This document shows, piece by piece, positions 45,939 to 56,924 of a stretch of DNA of 64,000 nt. Source of the DNA: Endothia cerciana (taxonomy: Eukaryota > Ascomycota > Sordariomycetes > Diaporthales > Cryphonectriaceae); the NCBI GenBank assembly GCA_026119935.1, contig JALRMH010000056.1, positions 124,001-188,000 of the forward strand, in the 5' to 3' direction. Numbering within the stretch: the first letter of the stretch is position 1; the number at the start of each line of letters is the position of its first letter. A program made the position numbers and the translations under genes. The notes under the pieces are model-generated. The model did not search any database. It was not told the origin of the DNA and was given only the letters and a program-made list of their open reading frames with translations.

Positions 45939-46928
45939 TCAGTCCCGGTCCATGACCGTATCCTCAGCACCGTGAGCATCTCCGCCTTCACTTCCAGTCT
46001 CGCCGCCGCCGCCGCCGCCGCCGCCGCCTCCTCCTCCTCCTCCTCCTCCTCCAGCCAGGTCGTCCCACGTCTTGGGCGTCGTCCTCGACAGGACACCGTC
46101 ACCTCCCTGCCCCGCCCCCGCCTCCCCCCCCTCCCCATCACCACTGCCAGTGCGGTCCCTATCCGCAAAGGTCACCACCTGCCTCCTCATCCACCGGTTC
46201 CCGCCCTTCCTCCTCTTCTTCGGCCTCGCCAGCCTCTCCTCCATCAGCCGCTTCTGCCTCCTGCGGTCCCTGGCCCGCTTTTTCTGCAGCGACGCCTCCT
46301 CGGGGTCGTCCTCGCGGTCCACCCAGTCCCGCGTCGTATCCCTCGTCATGGTGGTGGCGTCGTCCATCTCGCCCCGGCTCCGCTTGATCGCCATCAGGTT
46401 CTCCAGGAAACGCGCCTGCGGCTTCCGCCGCCCGTGCTTGTCGAAGGCGATCGGGATCTCGAGGCCCGCCTCCTTGCGCAGGCTCCTGTACCGGTCGGGC
46501 GCGGGGCGCCGGTTCTGGTGCGCCAGGACGGCCGTGCCGTCGCCGCGGTCCTTGGGCCGCAGGTCTGCGGGCACGGTGAGAATGCGCGCCGAGGAGGCGG
46601 CCATCAGGTCCACCCCGCCGGCGAGGGCCCGCAGGTAGGGCAGGTTGCGCTCGGCGACCTCGTCGTGGGCGCCGAACAGGAGCTCCGTGCCGATGTTGCT
46701 CGCCCAGCTGCCCGAGAAGATGCGCCCCTTGTAGGAGATGATTGGGTTGTCGGAGTGCAGATCGAGGACCTGGACCTCGCCCACGTTCTTGATCCGTGCT
46801 TTTTTGTTCTGCTGGTCCCTGCCGGGCATCACCGATGGCGCCCGCGGCGGGGCTCTTGACAGGGCCCGTGACGGACCCCGAGAGGGAGCTCGCTGTGCCG
46901 TATTCCGAAGCGCAGGATCGATGGGGTT

Positions 46929-46964
<36 letters not shown>

Positions 46965-47462
46965 TTCTGCGTCTGGAGCCTCGTCACGTCCCTTGGCATT
47001 GCGACTAACACCGTTGTCTCCATCTCCATCCTCATTCTCGTCGTCCTCCCGCGGAACAAGGTCCTCCTCCTCCTCCTCCTCCTCCTCTCCAAACAGCATA
47101 GCGTTCGTCTTGGTAGGTCGAAGTCTGGTATTCTTGTTCGGATCGGCGTAGACGGGGTTGAACCACTGCCTGTAACCGCCTCGGTTCTGGGCGTGGAAGG
47201 CATCTTTGACCTTTTCAAACATGCCCGAGTGCGACAGGTCCATCGTCACGTAGTAGGTCTGCCCGGCCCCGTCAGCTTCTTCCTCGAGTGACCGCGCCGC
47301 TTGGGGCTAGCGTATCCGCACCTCTGTCTCGGTGGTCGAGTATTCGTATTCCCACTCATCATCGTCCTCGCCTGGCTTCGAAGACTGTGCGAGTGGGAAG
47401 CTGGCGGCGCTCTCGGGCGTCGCGCCCGGCCAGCCGACAGGTGTCTTGGCTGTCCTCATCAT
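45939..47462 (-). CDS. TFIIIC subunit with triple-barrel domain (tau55/Sfc7-like)
   Basis: RNA polymerase III initiation factor TFIIIC subunit carrying the triple-barrel domain. Exon 1 is 47462-47322 and starts MMRTAKTPVGWPG, with WEYEYSTTETE at its end. A 63-nt intron with an in-frame TAG (GTGCGG...GGGCAG) is removed, and exon 2 (47258-45939) continues TYYVTMDLSHSG, so the barrel's first strand is rebuilt across the splice. The total is 486 residues. The second barrel part is RIKNVGEVQVLDLHSDNPII followed by YKGRIFSGSWASNIGTELLF. Between them is an acidic stretch with runs of 8 Glu and 12 Asp. The C-terminal third is Arg/Lys-rich and ends with a run of 17 Gly. The repeats come from GAG, GAC and GGN triplet runs. 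Without the first exon the domain lacks its start, which supports the splice. Confidence 0.87.
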
Positions 47463-48009
47463 TGTCGACGTTCATGTTAGGATGACATGAGAGAGATGTG
47501 TGCACAAGAGCATGCAAGCATGGAGCTGCTGTGTCGTCGTTGAAAGAAAAAAGAAGAAAAAAAAAAGAAAAAAATCACCACAAAAGAAAACAACAACAAA
47601 CAGAGACGGGATTGATTGGCGGATAGCCTTGGTTAGTCAAGTCAAGTCTCGATAGCGAAATCGATCTTTTGGGAGCCGCGACGTTTTCATCTGCTGTAAG
47701 AAGCTGCCAGTCACGGAATTCGAGCTGTGGGCCCCTGTAAATCCTGCCGATCAGCGGCTGCCCCAGGGATGGGGCACTGGGGCACCCCTGGAACTCTTGA
47801 CCCCGCGTGCCCCTGTACCGCCTGCAGGCTGCCCCTCCATCGAACGGTACCGGTGGGTGGGTTGGATATCAAATTCGATGCTGGATAAGTGACTTCAGAC
47901 CCTCCTCGTTGACTCATTGCGCCCACCTCACACTCATGATACCCTTATTATTCCCTGATTGTTTCGATATTCAATCGAGAGCGTCAGGGGTATAGCATAT
48001 ATAGCCAAG
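47463..48009. promoter_or_regulatory. Shared divergent promoter, TFIIIC subunit / HIS7
   Basis: The two start codons are 547 nt apart and face away from each other. The region includes A-rich stretches near 47550-47600, a perfect TGACTCA at 47910-47916 and a TATATA string just before the HIS7 ATG. Confidence 0.7.
47910..47916 (+). promoter_or_regulatory. TGACTCA element (CPC1/Gcn4 site)
   Basis: A perfect match to the amino-acid-starvation response element, 94-100 nt before the HIS7 ATG. Gcn4/CPC1 controls histidine genes in other fungi, so the match in this place is functionally sensible. It is also at a normal promoter distance. Confidence 0.75.
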
Positions 48010-48776
48010 ATGCCAACAGTCCACCTGTTAGACTATGTCGCCGGAAACGTGAGGAGTCTGGTCAACGCCATAGAAAAGGTTGGATATGAAGTCGCATGGG
48101 TCAAGACGCCGGAAGAGGTCGCAGGTGCAGAGGTGAGCGAGCACGCACCCATCAACCCCCCAAGCCATACATATCACCTGGAGGTGCCATCTGCCCTAAC
48201 AGACATGCCCAGAAACTCGTCCTCCCCGGCGTGGGCCACTTCGGCCACTGCCTCACCCAGCTCTCCACCGCCGGCTTCCTACCCGCCATCAAGGCGCACG
48301 TCGAGGCCGGCAAGCCCTTCATGGGCATCTGCGTCGGGCTGCAGGCCCTCTTCGAGGGCTCCTCCGAGAACCCCAGCTGCCCAGGCCTGGGCCTCATCCC
48401 CAGCCGGCTCGGCCGCTTCGACGACGCGGACAAGGCCGTCCCGCACATCGGCTGGAACGACGCCCTCGTCGCCGGCAGCACGTCGCTGTACGACCTGCGG
48501 CCCGGGAGCAAGTACTACTACGTCCACAGCTACCGGTGCCCGTACGAGGCCGGGGTGCTGGAGGGGCAGGGGTGGAGCGTCGCCACGGCCGGCTATGGCA
48601 GCGAGACGTTCGTCGGTGCCGTGGCCAGGGGGAACATACTGGCCACGCAGTTCCACCCCGAGAAGAGCGGCGTCGCGGGCCTGCGTGTGATCAGGTCGTT
48701 CCTGACAGGCGAGGGCGCGAGGACCACCGGCCAGCCCCTGCCGCCGCCCGCCGCATCGATATCGTCCGGAGGCGGC

Positions 48777-48809
<33 letters not shown>

Positions 48810-49814
48810 AGTGCTGCTGCTGCAGCAGCAGCAGTAGTGACCCCGCGGCAGGGCCTCACCCGCCGCGTGATCGCCTGCCTCGACGTGCGCACCAACGACG
48901 CCGGAGACCTGGTGGTGACAAAGGGCGACCAGTACGACGTGCGCGAGAAGTCCGAGGGCCGGGGCGTGCGCAACCTGGGCAAGCCCGTCGAGATGGCCAA
49001 GAGGTACTACGAGCAGGGCGCGGACGAGGTGACCTTCCTGAACATCACCTCGTTCCGCGACCTGCCCCTCAAGGACCTCCCCATGCTCGAGATCCTCCGC
49101 CAGACCTCGCGGACCGTCTTCGTCCCGCTGACCATCGGCGGCGGGATCCGCGACGCGGTCGACACGGACGGCACCAGGGTATCCGCGCTCGAGATCGCGA
49201 GCATGTACTTCCGCAGCGGGGCGGACAAGGTCAGCATCGGCAGCGACGCCGTCGTGGCCGCCGAGGAGTACTATGCCGCCGGCAGGGCCCTCTCGGGCAC
49301 GACGGCCATCGAGCAGATCTCGTCCGCGTACGGGAACCAGGCCGTCGTCGTCTCCGTCGACCCCAGGCGCGTCTACGTGGCCTCCCCGGAGGCCACGGCC
49401 CACAGCACGGTCGAGACGGCCTTCCCCGGCCCCGGCGGCGAGGGCCACGTCTGGTACGCCTGCACGATCAAGGGCGGCCGCGAGACGCGCGACCTGGACG
49501 TGGTGCAGCTGTGCCGGGCGGTCGAGGCCATGGGCTGTGGGGAGGTCCTGCTCAACTGCATCGACCGCGACGGGACGAACAGCGGGTTCGACCTCGAACT
49601 GATCAGGCAGGTCAAGGGGGCTGTGAAGATCCCCGTCATCGCGAGCAGCGGCGCGGGACACCCGGGGCACTTCCAGGAGGTCTTTGACAAGACGACGACG
49701 GATGCCGCGCTGGGGGCCGGCATGTTCCACCGGGGCGAGTATACGGTGAGGCAGGTCAAGGAGTTCTTGGGCGGGAATGGGCTGGTCGTCAGGGGCTTCG
49801 AGGGCGAGCTGTGA
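48010..49814 (+). CDS. HIS7: Imidazole glycerol-phosphate synthase, fused HisH-HisF
   Basis: Bifunctional histidine-synthesis enzyme: an N-terminal glutamine amidotransferase passes ammonia to a C-terminal cyclase, giving imidazole glycerol phosphate and AICAR. Exon 1 is 48010-48132 and exon 2 is 48213-49814, giving 574 residues (yeast 552). The intron has donor GTGAGC, branch CTAAC and acceptor CCCAG. Amidotransferase motifs are LDYVAGNVRSLVNAI, LPGVGHFG and GICVGLQ with Cys81, and the His189-Glu191 pair in QFHPEKSG. The cyclase barrel starts RRVIACLDVR (Asp265) and contains FLNITSFR, IGGGIR and ASSGAGHPGHF. The interdomain linker has a run of 14 Gly (227-240) and then 7 Ala, written by GGC/GGN and GCN repeats, longer and simpler than usual. 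Long opposite-strand frames here are shadows. Confidence 0.97.
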
Positions 49815-50374
49815 TGCGAGGTTCGGTTGAGCTTCTTGTGGATTTGTGGGTGGCGGGGCACGGCAGGGCTTCACACAAGGTCAAGGGCACGGATATCGGT
49901 AGATAAAATTATAGAATTGAAGATACCGCGTATGTAGGTCTCGCAACCTGATAAGTTATCTCCTAAACCGAAACCGAAGTGCTTTTCAATGCTTTTATCA
50001 GATGAAGGGTTGGCAGGTTGATGCTGTTGCGGTCCCATACTCCTGGTGTCCTATTTTGTCGCCGGTACGGGATAAATATTTGGCGGGGGGAGGGTGTTTT
50101 TCTTCTTGTCGCATTTTGTTACTCCTTGAAGAAGGAAAGGAAAGAAAAAAAAGAAAAAAAAAAAAAAAAAGGAAGAAGAAAAAGGCACGAAGGTTTTGTA
50201 GTTTGGCTAGTAAAAGAACGTTGACAAGACGAACCGTATAGTGGGCGCACGATCGACCGAGAGAAGAAAAGCCAAACGCCGCACTCAGGTCTCGCCCCAA
50301 GCTCCGTCCAGAAGTCGTCGGCGCAGATGCAAGATAACTGGAAAATCGAACTGTACAGAAACGCGCCCCTAGTC
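49815..50374. other. Intergenic region, convergent ends (HIS7 / antizyme)
   Basis: About 560 nt. It has an A-rich run near 50140-50185. No recognisable gene; it should hold both 3' UTRs. Confidence 0.55.
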
Positions 50375-51457
50375 TTACACCTCCATACCCATAAGGATCC
50401 ACCTGCTGCTGGTGACATCCCGGATATCCGCCCACCGGTCGAGGGTATCGAGTTCGAAGCCAGCCCACGCCAGGCCCTTGGTCAGCGGCTGCATCTCGTC
50501 GGCCCCGATGGACCGGTCGATGCAGATGACCAGCCTCGAGCAGCCAAGAGGGGTCTCGGCCAGCTCGATCAGCGCGACCAGCGCCTTCTTCAGGTCGCGG
50601 CCGACCACGCCCGCGTCGAAGAATGTGAACAGGGACTTGTCGCCGGAGACCAGGTCCTCGGCGACGAAGGCGAGGAAGCTAGCACCGCCCTGGTAGTCCC
50701 AGACCTCCATCCACGCGGTGGCCTCGATGCCGCCGGCGGTATACGGCCCGTCAAGACCCGTCCGCTCAGGGGGGTAGTCGCAGGGTGGCGTGAGCCGCTG
50801 GCGGGCGTCGGGCCGGTGGTGGTCATCGCCGGTGTAAGAACCGAAGTAGCCAGAGTCGATCGAGGCAAAGCTGGTTCCAGTGCCGGAGGACTGGCTGCGG
50901 GTTCGGTTCGATGGTTGATGTTGATAAACACCCGTCAGGCCGGAGCCATGAGTGGCCGCGTTCTCCTCACCGTGGAAAACGACCTTCATGGTCTCGCAAA
51001 AGAATCTCTCACATTCTTCCCTGATGCGAAGTGTTGCCCCCCCCCGTCGGCCACGAGCGTTGCCGATGCCGCTGGCGTTTGTGTTGCGCTTGGGCTTCGG
51101 CCTGATGGCGAGCTCGTTGTCGGAGGTGAATGCCGCGAGGGGGGGACTGGACGGAGGGGATGGTAGTCCTGAGATGGGGACCTCAGGAATACCACTGGGC
51201 CCCTGTTTCGGCAGGTCTTGTCAGCGACGGCACTGTCTCCAGAGACGCAGGGAGGGGGTGATCGGGCAGAGAGTGGGAGGGTGCTGGTTGGAGGCTGTCT
51301 CCTTACCTGCAGCCAGGGTAGTGCAGTAGTGGAGGCCCTTCAGGGAGCCTGCGGCGTCGACGACGTAACAGCTGGCGAGCACATTTGCCTGGCGGGCAAT
51401 GTCCTCGCCATAATTACTACTGGGCTGATTGGAGTTGAAGGTTTTCATGGGCGCCAT
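50375..51457 (-). CDS. Ornithine decarboxylase antizyme, with programmed +1 frameshift
   Basis: Antizyme binds ornithine decarboxylase, blocks it and sends it to the proteasome, and is itself made only when polyamines force ribosomes to shift frame. ORF1 starts at 51457 (MAPMKTFNSNQ); exon 1 is 51457-51307, followed by a 104-nt intron (GTAAGG...AAACAG). Exon 2 starts at 51202 and ORF1 ends after about 56 codons at TGG TAT TCC TGA (TGA at 51183-51185). Skipping the T of TGA enters ORF2 at GAG, with EVPISGLPSPP and then the antizyme domain, to the stop at 50375 (269 further codons, about 325 in total). Domain signs are the LRIREECERFFCET block, the WDYQGGASFLAF region and the end FELDTLDRWADIRDVTSSRW. 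Intact ORFs on both sides of the TCC TGA favour recoding over a pseudogene. Confidence 0.93.
51183..51188 (-). other. +1 programmed ribosomal frameshift site, TCC TGA
   Basis: Minus-strand ORF1 reads TGG TAT TCC TGA, then G. The classical antizyme shift context is UGG-UGY-UCC-UGA; here the second codon is UAU, still Tyr-like in shape and place. ORF2 is open in the +1 frame from the base after T. I did not look for a downstream stem or pseudoknot. Confidence 0.88.
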
Positions 51458-52580
51458 TTCGCTTTGCCACCTTGGGAGATCGTCGTCGGCGTGGGGAGAG
51501 GAGTGTTCCGTTCCGGTCTGGCCGAGAGAGTCGAGGTAGATGAGGTGTACAGAGACAGACGCTGGTTCTCAGGGGACGCAGGTGTTTGGCTGTAGTGTTG
51601 TAGGTGGGCAGGTAATGTGGTGTGGCGGCGTTGATAGATGAGGAGCTTGTCTTGGGACGAGAGACGAGATGGTTTGGGGAGAACGGGAATGGGAAGAACG
51701 GGGAAGGCAGAGAGAGGTGCGGTGCAGGTTTTGGTTGATGTGAGAGGCCGTGGGCGGGTTGCAAGGTTGGACAGTGGGGCGAGGGCGGGCTAACTCGTAC
51801 TTGTCCCTTTCTGCGGGTCTCTGGAAATTTCGTCGACCGAGGAACCTGGGGGGGGGGGGGGGGGAAGGGTTGAGGTGGTTCTCCTTCAGGCGACACCCCG
51901 CAGGTGTGTGCTGTTGCTGTATCGCCCACTGTCGGTGTTCAGTTGTTTAGTGTTTAGTGTTCGTGTCAGTGTCGAGTGTCACTGCCACCGCTATGGCCTG
52001 CCCCCTCCCTCCGCCCAGAAAGCACACTGAAGCAATGCAGACACAATATTACATACTCTATGTATGAGTGGCCACCTCTCCAACAATCCCCGACAACCTG
52101 CCCGCCGATCCCCAGAGGCGTACCATGTAGGTCTGACCCTCGCCCAGCTTGTGAGACTGCGGAGAACCTGGAAGGTGGCCAACCGTTGGGGGTTGACTGA
52201 GACCCAAAGCAAACGTTTCCAGGCCTGAATGACCTGATGCTGACTGGCCTGGCCTCCCAAACGTGCTCCAGCCTCGGCCTCGAACTGACCGGCAGGGCAG
52301 GGCAGGGCGTGGCAATCAATCTTCACTTCGCTATTAAGGCTTAAAATCGCTGCGCCATGGGGGCTTTCAAGGGTACATAGTAGCTTTCGGAACTAGGCCA
52401 AAACTGCGGTCTCAACTCTTCCATATCCACGATGGCCGCATCGCCTCTGTCCATATCCATGTCTATATCTACCCCCCCCAACTTCTGTGACAGCAGGCGA
52501 TGATGACATACTGAAGATGCAATTCACAACTGTTCAGTCATTTAACCAGGAGATGGCCTGTATTGGTCCTAAAGAGTTGA
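51458..52580. other. Leader and intergenic region of the antizyme gene
   Basis: About 1.1 kb. A G16 run at 51849-51864 is C16 on the antizyme sense strand. A long minus-strand frame (51417-51929) is open but needs a non-ATG start, is proline-rich and overlaps the antizyme start in another frame. I see no gene in 52000-52580. Confidence 0.5.
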
Positions 52581-53520
52581 TTATAATCACAGGTATGTTT
52601 TTTTTTTCTTCTTTATTTTTTCCTGATCTGATCTATCTTATACTGACTGTCTGATTAGCTGTTGATCCTATTGATTTCGACTGTATTAATTGTGAAACTC
52701 GACGACCTAAGGTCTGCTTATGCTGATATAATGCTGAATCGCAGACACTCTTTATTATAATCCTATCTAGACTATATAAAGTCATATATAGCTGTCTATA
52801 TAAGGAAATTGCTTTTAAGATTGCTAATATAGGTCTAAGGCCTAGGTAGGAACTTATAGCAGCTACTATATATTATATAAAACCAAATACTAGGGCTAGT
52901 AATAGAAGCAGACAGGGCGATTCTTCAGGAGGCCTATCTCTAGAGCGTGATAGATCAAATACCTAGCTAACACTCGTTATTAAAGCCGGGTACTCCGAGT
53001 CCTAGCAATACTTACGCTAAGATATAAGATGGTGGTTTGCTGTATCAGACTACGATGTGAAAATTATGCTTCTGATTAAATAAGACTAAAGACGATCAGA
53101 AATTATTATTAAGAGATAGGAAGAGGATATACAGGTCTAACGACCTAGGGCAACAAATACCAGGTCTATAAGATCACTAGCACTAGTGCTGCAGCAGACT
53201 ATCACTATCACTAAAAATCTGACAGTCTTACTAACATTCAGCATTATTAATAGCGTGCTAGTGTTACCCTTTAGACTTCTTTTCTTATAAAACCCAGGCC
53301 CTGAAGAGAGTGATATTGTTCTCGGTGTTTAAGAGCTGGAGGGGTATGCAAGATCAGTATGGAGGTCTATAGGCTGATGCCTAGCCAAGAAGGCCGAGGA
53401 GATCAAGGGAGGATGCTGCAGATATATAGGAATATAGGAAGTCTTGATAGTTAAGCTCAGTTAGGACTAATTCTGCCTTCCACAGCATTAATTCATTTCC
53501 TATCAATCGCTCCTTTTTCT
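52581..53520 (+). pseudogene. RIP-damaged relic of a repetitive gene or transposon
   Basis: This stretch is AT-rich compared with its neighbours and full of TA steps. On the plus strand one frame still reads protein-like fragments: KPNTRASNRSR, then RWWFAVSDYDVKIMLLIK, EEDIQV, RPRATNTRSIRSLALVLQQT, VLPFRLLFL, NPGPEESDIVLGV and ELEGYARSVW. The stops between them sit where Gln, Arg or Trp codons would be expected (TAA, TAG), as C-to-T or G-to-A changes give. This is the mark of repeat-induced point mutation. The fragment pattern resembles a multicopy fungal protein of unknown function, but I cannot name it. Terminal repeats were not seen. Confidence 0.7.
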
Positions 53521-55052
53521 ATCTTCTTCAGCTGAGACGTTGTTCGGACCCTCCTTTAGGTAGCCACGAACCTGCGGCAGGGCTAGTAATTTGACCAATC
53601 CGAACCGGGGAGGGTGCAGCGATTTTACGGCTCCGCTTCAGCCTTGTTACCCTCGAAGCCCTGGCTGGTCAACAATTGTCCGTCATCTACACACCTGCGC
53701 TTGGCTGCACCTACAGACGCTGCCGAGACTGACAACAAACTTATTACATGCCACCTGACCAGACATGCAGGTCTCCCAAACATGTGCGCTGGCGAGACAT
53801 CCGCACCTGGTCAGGCTTGTCCATCTCCGGCGAACCGTCAACTCCTCTTCTGGCGCCCAGATCTGATGCGTATGGCTCGCAGGACAGCTGGACAGTGCGA
53901 GCATGGCGCCCGCTGTTTCAACGAGATACCTGCGGGCCGCCCAATGGCTAGATACCGTCTGATGATCCCTCGTGTTCGTGGTCTGTCCCACCGTCCGGGC
54001 CAGGTCTGGTTCTACACGTCGGACGATGTGGTGATCCGCAGCACAGAGGACGTCCCCTCTGCCACCAACGGCTCCATTCCCCTCCTCCAGATCGATCGTG
54101 AGCTGTTGCAACCTATACATAACGGCCTGACGCGTCCCTGGTGCCGACTGCGTTGCCATTGGGGTACGGCGATACACGACCCTCGACAGGCACGACCTCA
54201 GCATTTCAGTGGTTGTTGCTCGGGGCAGACTGGGGTTCGGATCCTATCCCGAGGACTGGGACTGGTTCTTGAGGGCACCCACGTTGGTGTGCGACTGCTG
54301 GCCGCATGGAGACAACAGATTGTGACAATACACCACCCGGTCCCCTGCGGGCGGGGGTGAACATCCCACTCGGTGCTCGGGGTAGATCCAGCGAGGGCGG
54401 AATCGTGTCCGTGTGAGGTCTAGAGTGTCAGAGTCGCGACTAGTACTGGCATGATATCTGAACGTTCCCGCAATGAGATGAGGTATCCCAGATGAGGGGA
54501 CCCGCAAGCAACACCCTCATGCCACCGAGGATATCACGGCGACAGGGCTGGATGCCCTTGCTTCCTGGATGCTCCCCACGCCGGTGCCCTACTCGATCAG
54601 ATAGAAATATCACATAAACATGGACAATGTCACCTAGGGAGAAAGAATGATCGTGATGTAGGAAGGGGGAAGCGTGAGCATGCGACCGCTCGAGTCGTGA
54701 AGGCTCCGGGCCCCGAGGTGGATACCGTACGGATGGATACCTAAGGATACCGTGTCGCGTCTGACCCGACACCCGGCCGGTTGGCCCGGAGTACGGATTA
54801 CCAATCTACCCCAGTTCGAGGAGGTCCCTGTCGCTATAGGGCGTTATCTTAGTTGTCACCACGATACCATCAGGTCTATTGCCTCGGTCAGGGGCCGTAC
54901 TTCTTCTCACTGTATAACATAATAGTTTTTCTGTAACCATGTTCTGCTTTGTTGCTTCTGCCCGGTCTTGATCTTATCGCTTTTCTAACCAGGGACGCTG
55001 GGCAGGCATAGGCAGGACACTGAGCATCAGAGGCGCCAGCTAGGTCACCGAC
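53521..55052. other. Intergenic region after the RIP relic
   Basis: About 1.5 kb in which GC content returns to normal. A 248-codon plus-strand frame (53614-54360) and a 173-codon minus-strand frame (53683-54204) overlap; neither resembles a known family and both are treated as chance frames. Confidence 0.5.
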
Positions 55053-55244
55053 ATGGCTAGGGAATGGGAACCAAGGGCCGGCAGCCTACCAAGATCTGGC
55101 AGTCAGCTGGCGAGCGGCGCCTACACGCCAAGCGAAAGTTCGACGGTGGCTGTCGCCTCCGAAGACTCACCGCTGCTGGGACCAAGGTCGCCATCGCCAA
55201 CCCTCCGCGATGTCTCACCCGAGGGACTCCATCGCCCGCACGGC

Positions 55245-55278
<34 letters not shown>

Positions 55279-56924
55279 CAGTCCAGCGTTATGTCACCCC
55301 GCCCAGGGCCGTGTGTATCTCCTTCAGCATGTGGGTCCTTATGTTCATGCAGGCGTGCAACAGTGAGTCCCCTCTGCCACCTCAGGGCGGTGACATGCTA
55401 AGCTGATGGCCGACAGTGTCCGGGATGACCATGGTTCAAGGCCATATCGCGGATGACCTCGAGGCCTACGACAGCGCCATGTGGTTTACTTCCGTCTACC
55501 TGATCGTCATGGCCTCGACTGCTCCCCTGGCCAGCCGGCTGGCGACCATCTTTTCCCTGGGCCATATGATCCTGGTCTCGGCGTGCCTCTTCGCAGCTGG
55601 CGCCGTCGTCACGTCTCGCGCCAACTCCTTTGTGGTCTTCATCATTGGGAGGAGTCTGACCGGCATGGCAGGAGGTTGCGTCATGACGCTGTCCCTCATC
55701 CTGGTACTGCAGCTCACTTCGAGGAGGCGGAGGGGCTTGTTCGTGGGCATGGTCAACGCGGGATTCACAGTTGGTGTATCTGCGGGTGCTGTGGTGTTCG
55801 GTGCGCTGCTGCCAGTGCTTGGCTGGCGCGAGTTGTTCCTCGTACAGGCACCAGCCGCCCTGCTGGCCGGCTTGGGTGTTTATTTCAGCATACCCAGTTC
55901 AACAACTGATGGCCTCTCCAAGGACAAGAGCACGGTACAGAAGCTGAAGACCATCGACTACGCCGGAGCCCTGGGCCTGACAGCGGCTATTGTGCTCTTC
56001 CTCTACGGCCTGTCCGGCACGATCCAGCCCCTGCCGATGCTCCTGTCCGTTGTCGCCCTGGCCTTCTTCGTGTTCAACGAGTACAAGCTGGCGGCCGACC
56101 CTCTCATCCCAGTGAGTATCCTCCAATCTCGCGGGGTGCTGCTCTCTTGTCTGGCCCAGCTGGGCCTCATGTCCGCCCGCTGGGCGGTGCTCTTCTACGC
56201 GCCAATCCTCGTCCTCGCCGTCCGGGGCCTCCCCCCTACGGTCGCAGGATCGGTTCTCATACCGACGAATCTCGGTTTCGGCATCGGCGGCGTCCTTGTC
56301 GGCTGGCTGCACGTGCGGCGCGCCGGGTCTTTCTGGTTACCTTGTCTCGTTTCCGTCTTCCTGTTCGGCCTCGCCCTCTTCGGCCTGTCGTTGTTGAGCA
56401 ACGCCGCATCCCCCGCGTGGTCGTACGTACTGGTCGTGTTCTGCAACGGCTTCTGCACGGGCGCGGCCTTGAACTATACACTGGCGCACATCCTGCACGT
56501 CTCCACACCAGGGACGCATTATATCACCACCGGCCTCCTAGCGACGTTCCGGGGCTTCGCTGGAAGCTTTGGCACCTCGATCGGGGGCGGCATATTCACG
56601 AGGAAGCTGAGAGAACAGCTGACCATCGGATTCGAGACGCTCGACGGCACGGACCACCTGTCTCCGGACCGCCTGAAATTCGTGACGCGCCTCGTGGGAA
56701 GCCCAAACCTCGTTTTCGGTGGTGCCCTCAGTGACGCCGAGAGGGGGGTCGCGATTCATGGGTACGAGGCGGCGCTGAAGGTGATGTATACTTCTGCAGT
56801 CGTGTTGACGGTGTTTGTACTCTTCATTCAAGCCGGCACGGGCTGGACGGAACCGGTGGACCAGGAAGGCGAGGAGGAGATACAAGAGGAGATAGCCGAG
56901 CACGATGGACGCATGGAAGCGTAA
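55053..56924 (+). CDS. MFS transporter, Vba/Fnx-like vacuolar basic amino-acid permease (DHA2 type)
   Basis: Major facilitator of 605 residues in two exons, 55053-55362 and 55417-56924. The intron has donor GTGAGT and acceptor CGACAG, with a codon split A|TG. About 12-14 spans are visible, and GRSLTGMAGG, LVLQLTSRRRRGLFVGMVN and FGALLPVLGWRELFLVQAPA match DHA2-type antiporters. The cytosolic N terminus (about 100 residues) carries an ExxxLL signal (EDSPLL, 37-42), the kind of acidic dileucine used for AP-3 sorting to the vacuole, and a run of eight Asp (about 70-77). The MVQGHIADDLEAYDSAMWFTS start of span 1-2 resembles the Vba/Fnx group, which moves basic amino acids into vacuoles. Substrate and location are inferred; a drug-export role is the main alternative. 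Confidence 0.82.

Noticed and set aside
48279..49874. 531-codon minus-strand frame opposite HIS7
   Set aside because: Shadow of HIS7; its composition follows the third-codon bias of the real gene.
51183..51185. TGA in the antizyme gene as a disabling mutation
   Set aside because: The context TGG TAT TCC TGA and the intact +1 frame fit the known recoding site.
51417..51929. 170-codon minus-strand frame overlapping the antizyme start
   Set aside because: Needs a GTG start, is low-complexity and proline-rich, and lies in the leader in another frame.
53614..54360. 248-codon plus-strand frame after the RIP relic
   Set aside because: No family resemblance, and an equally long frame exists on the opposite strand; not enough to call a gene.
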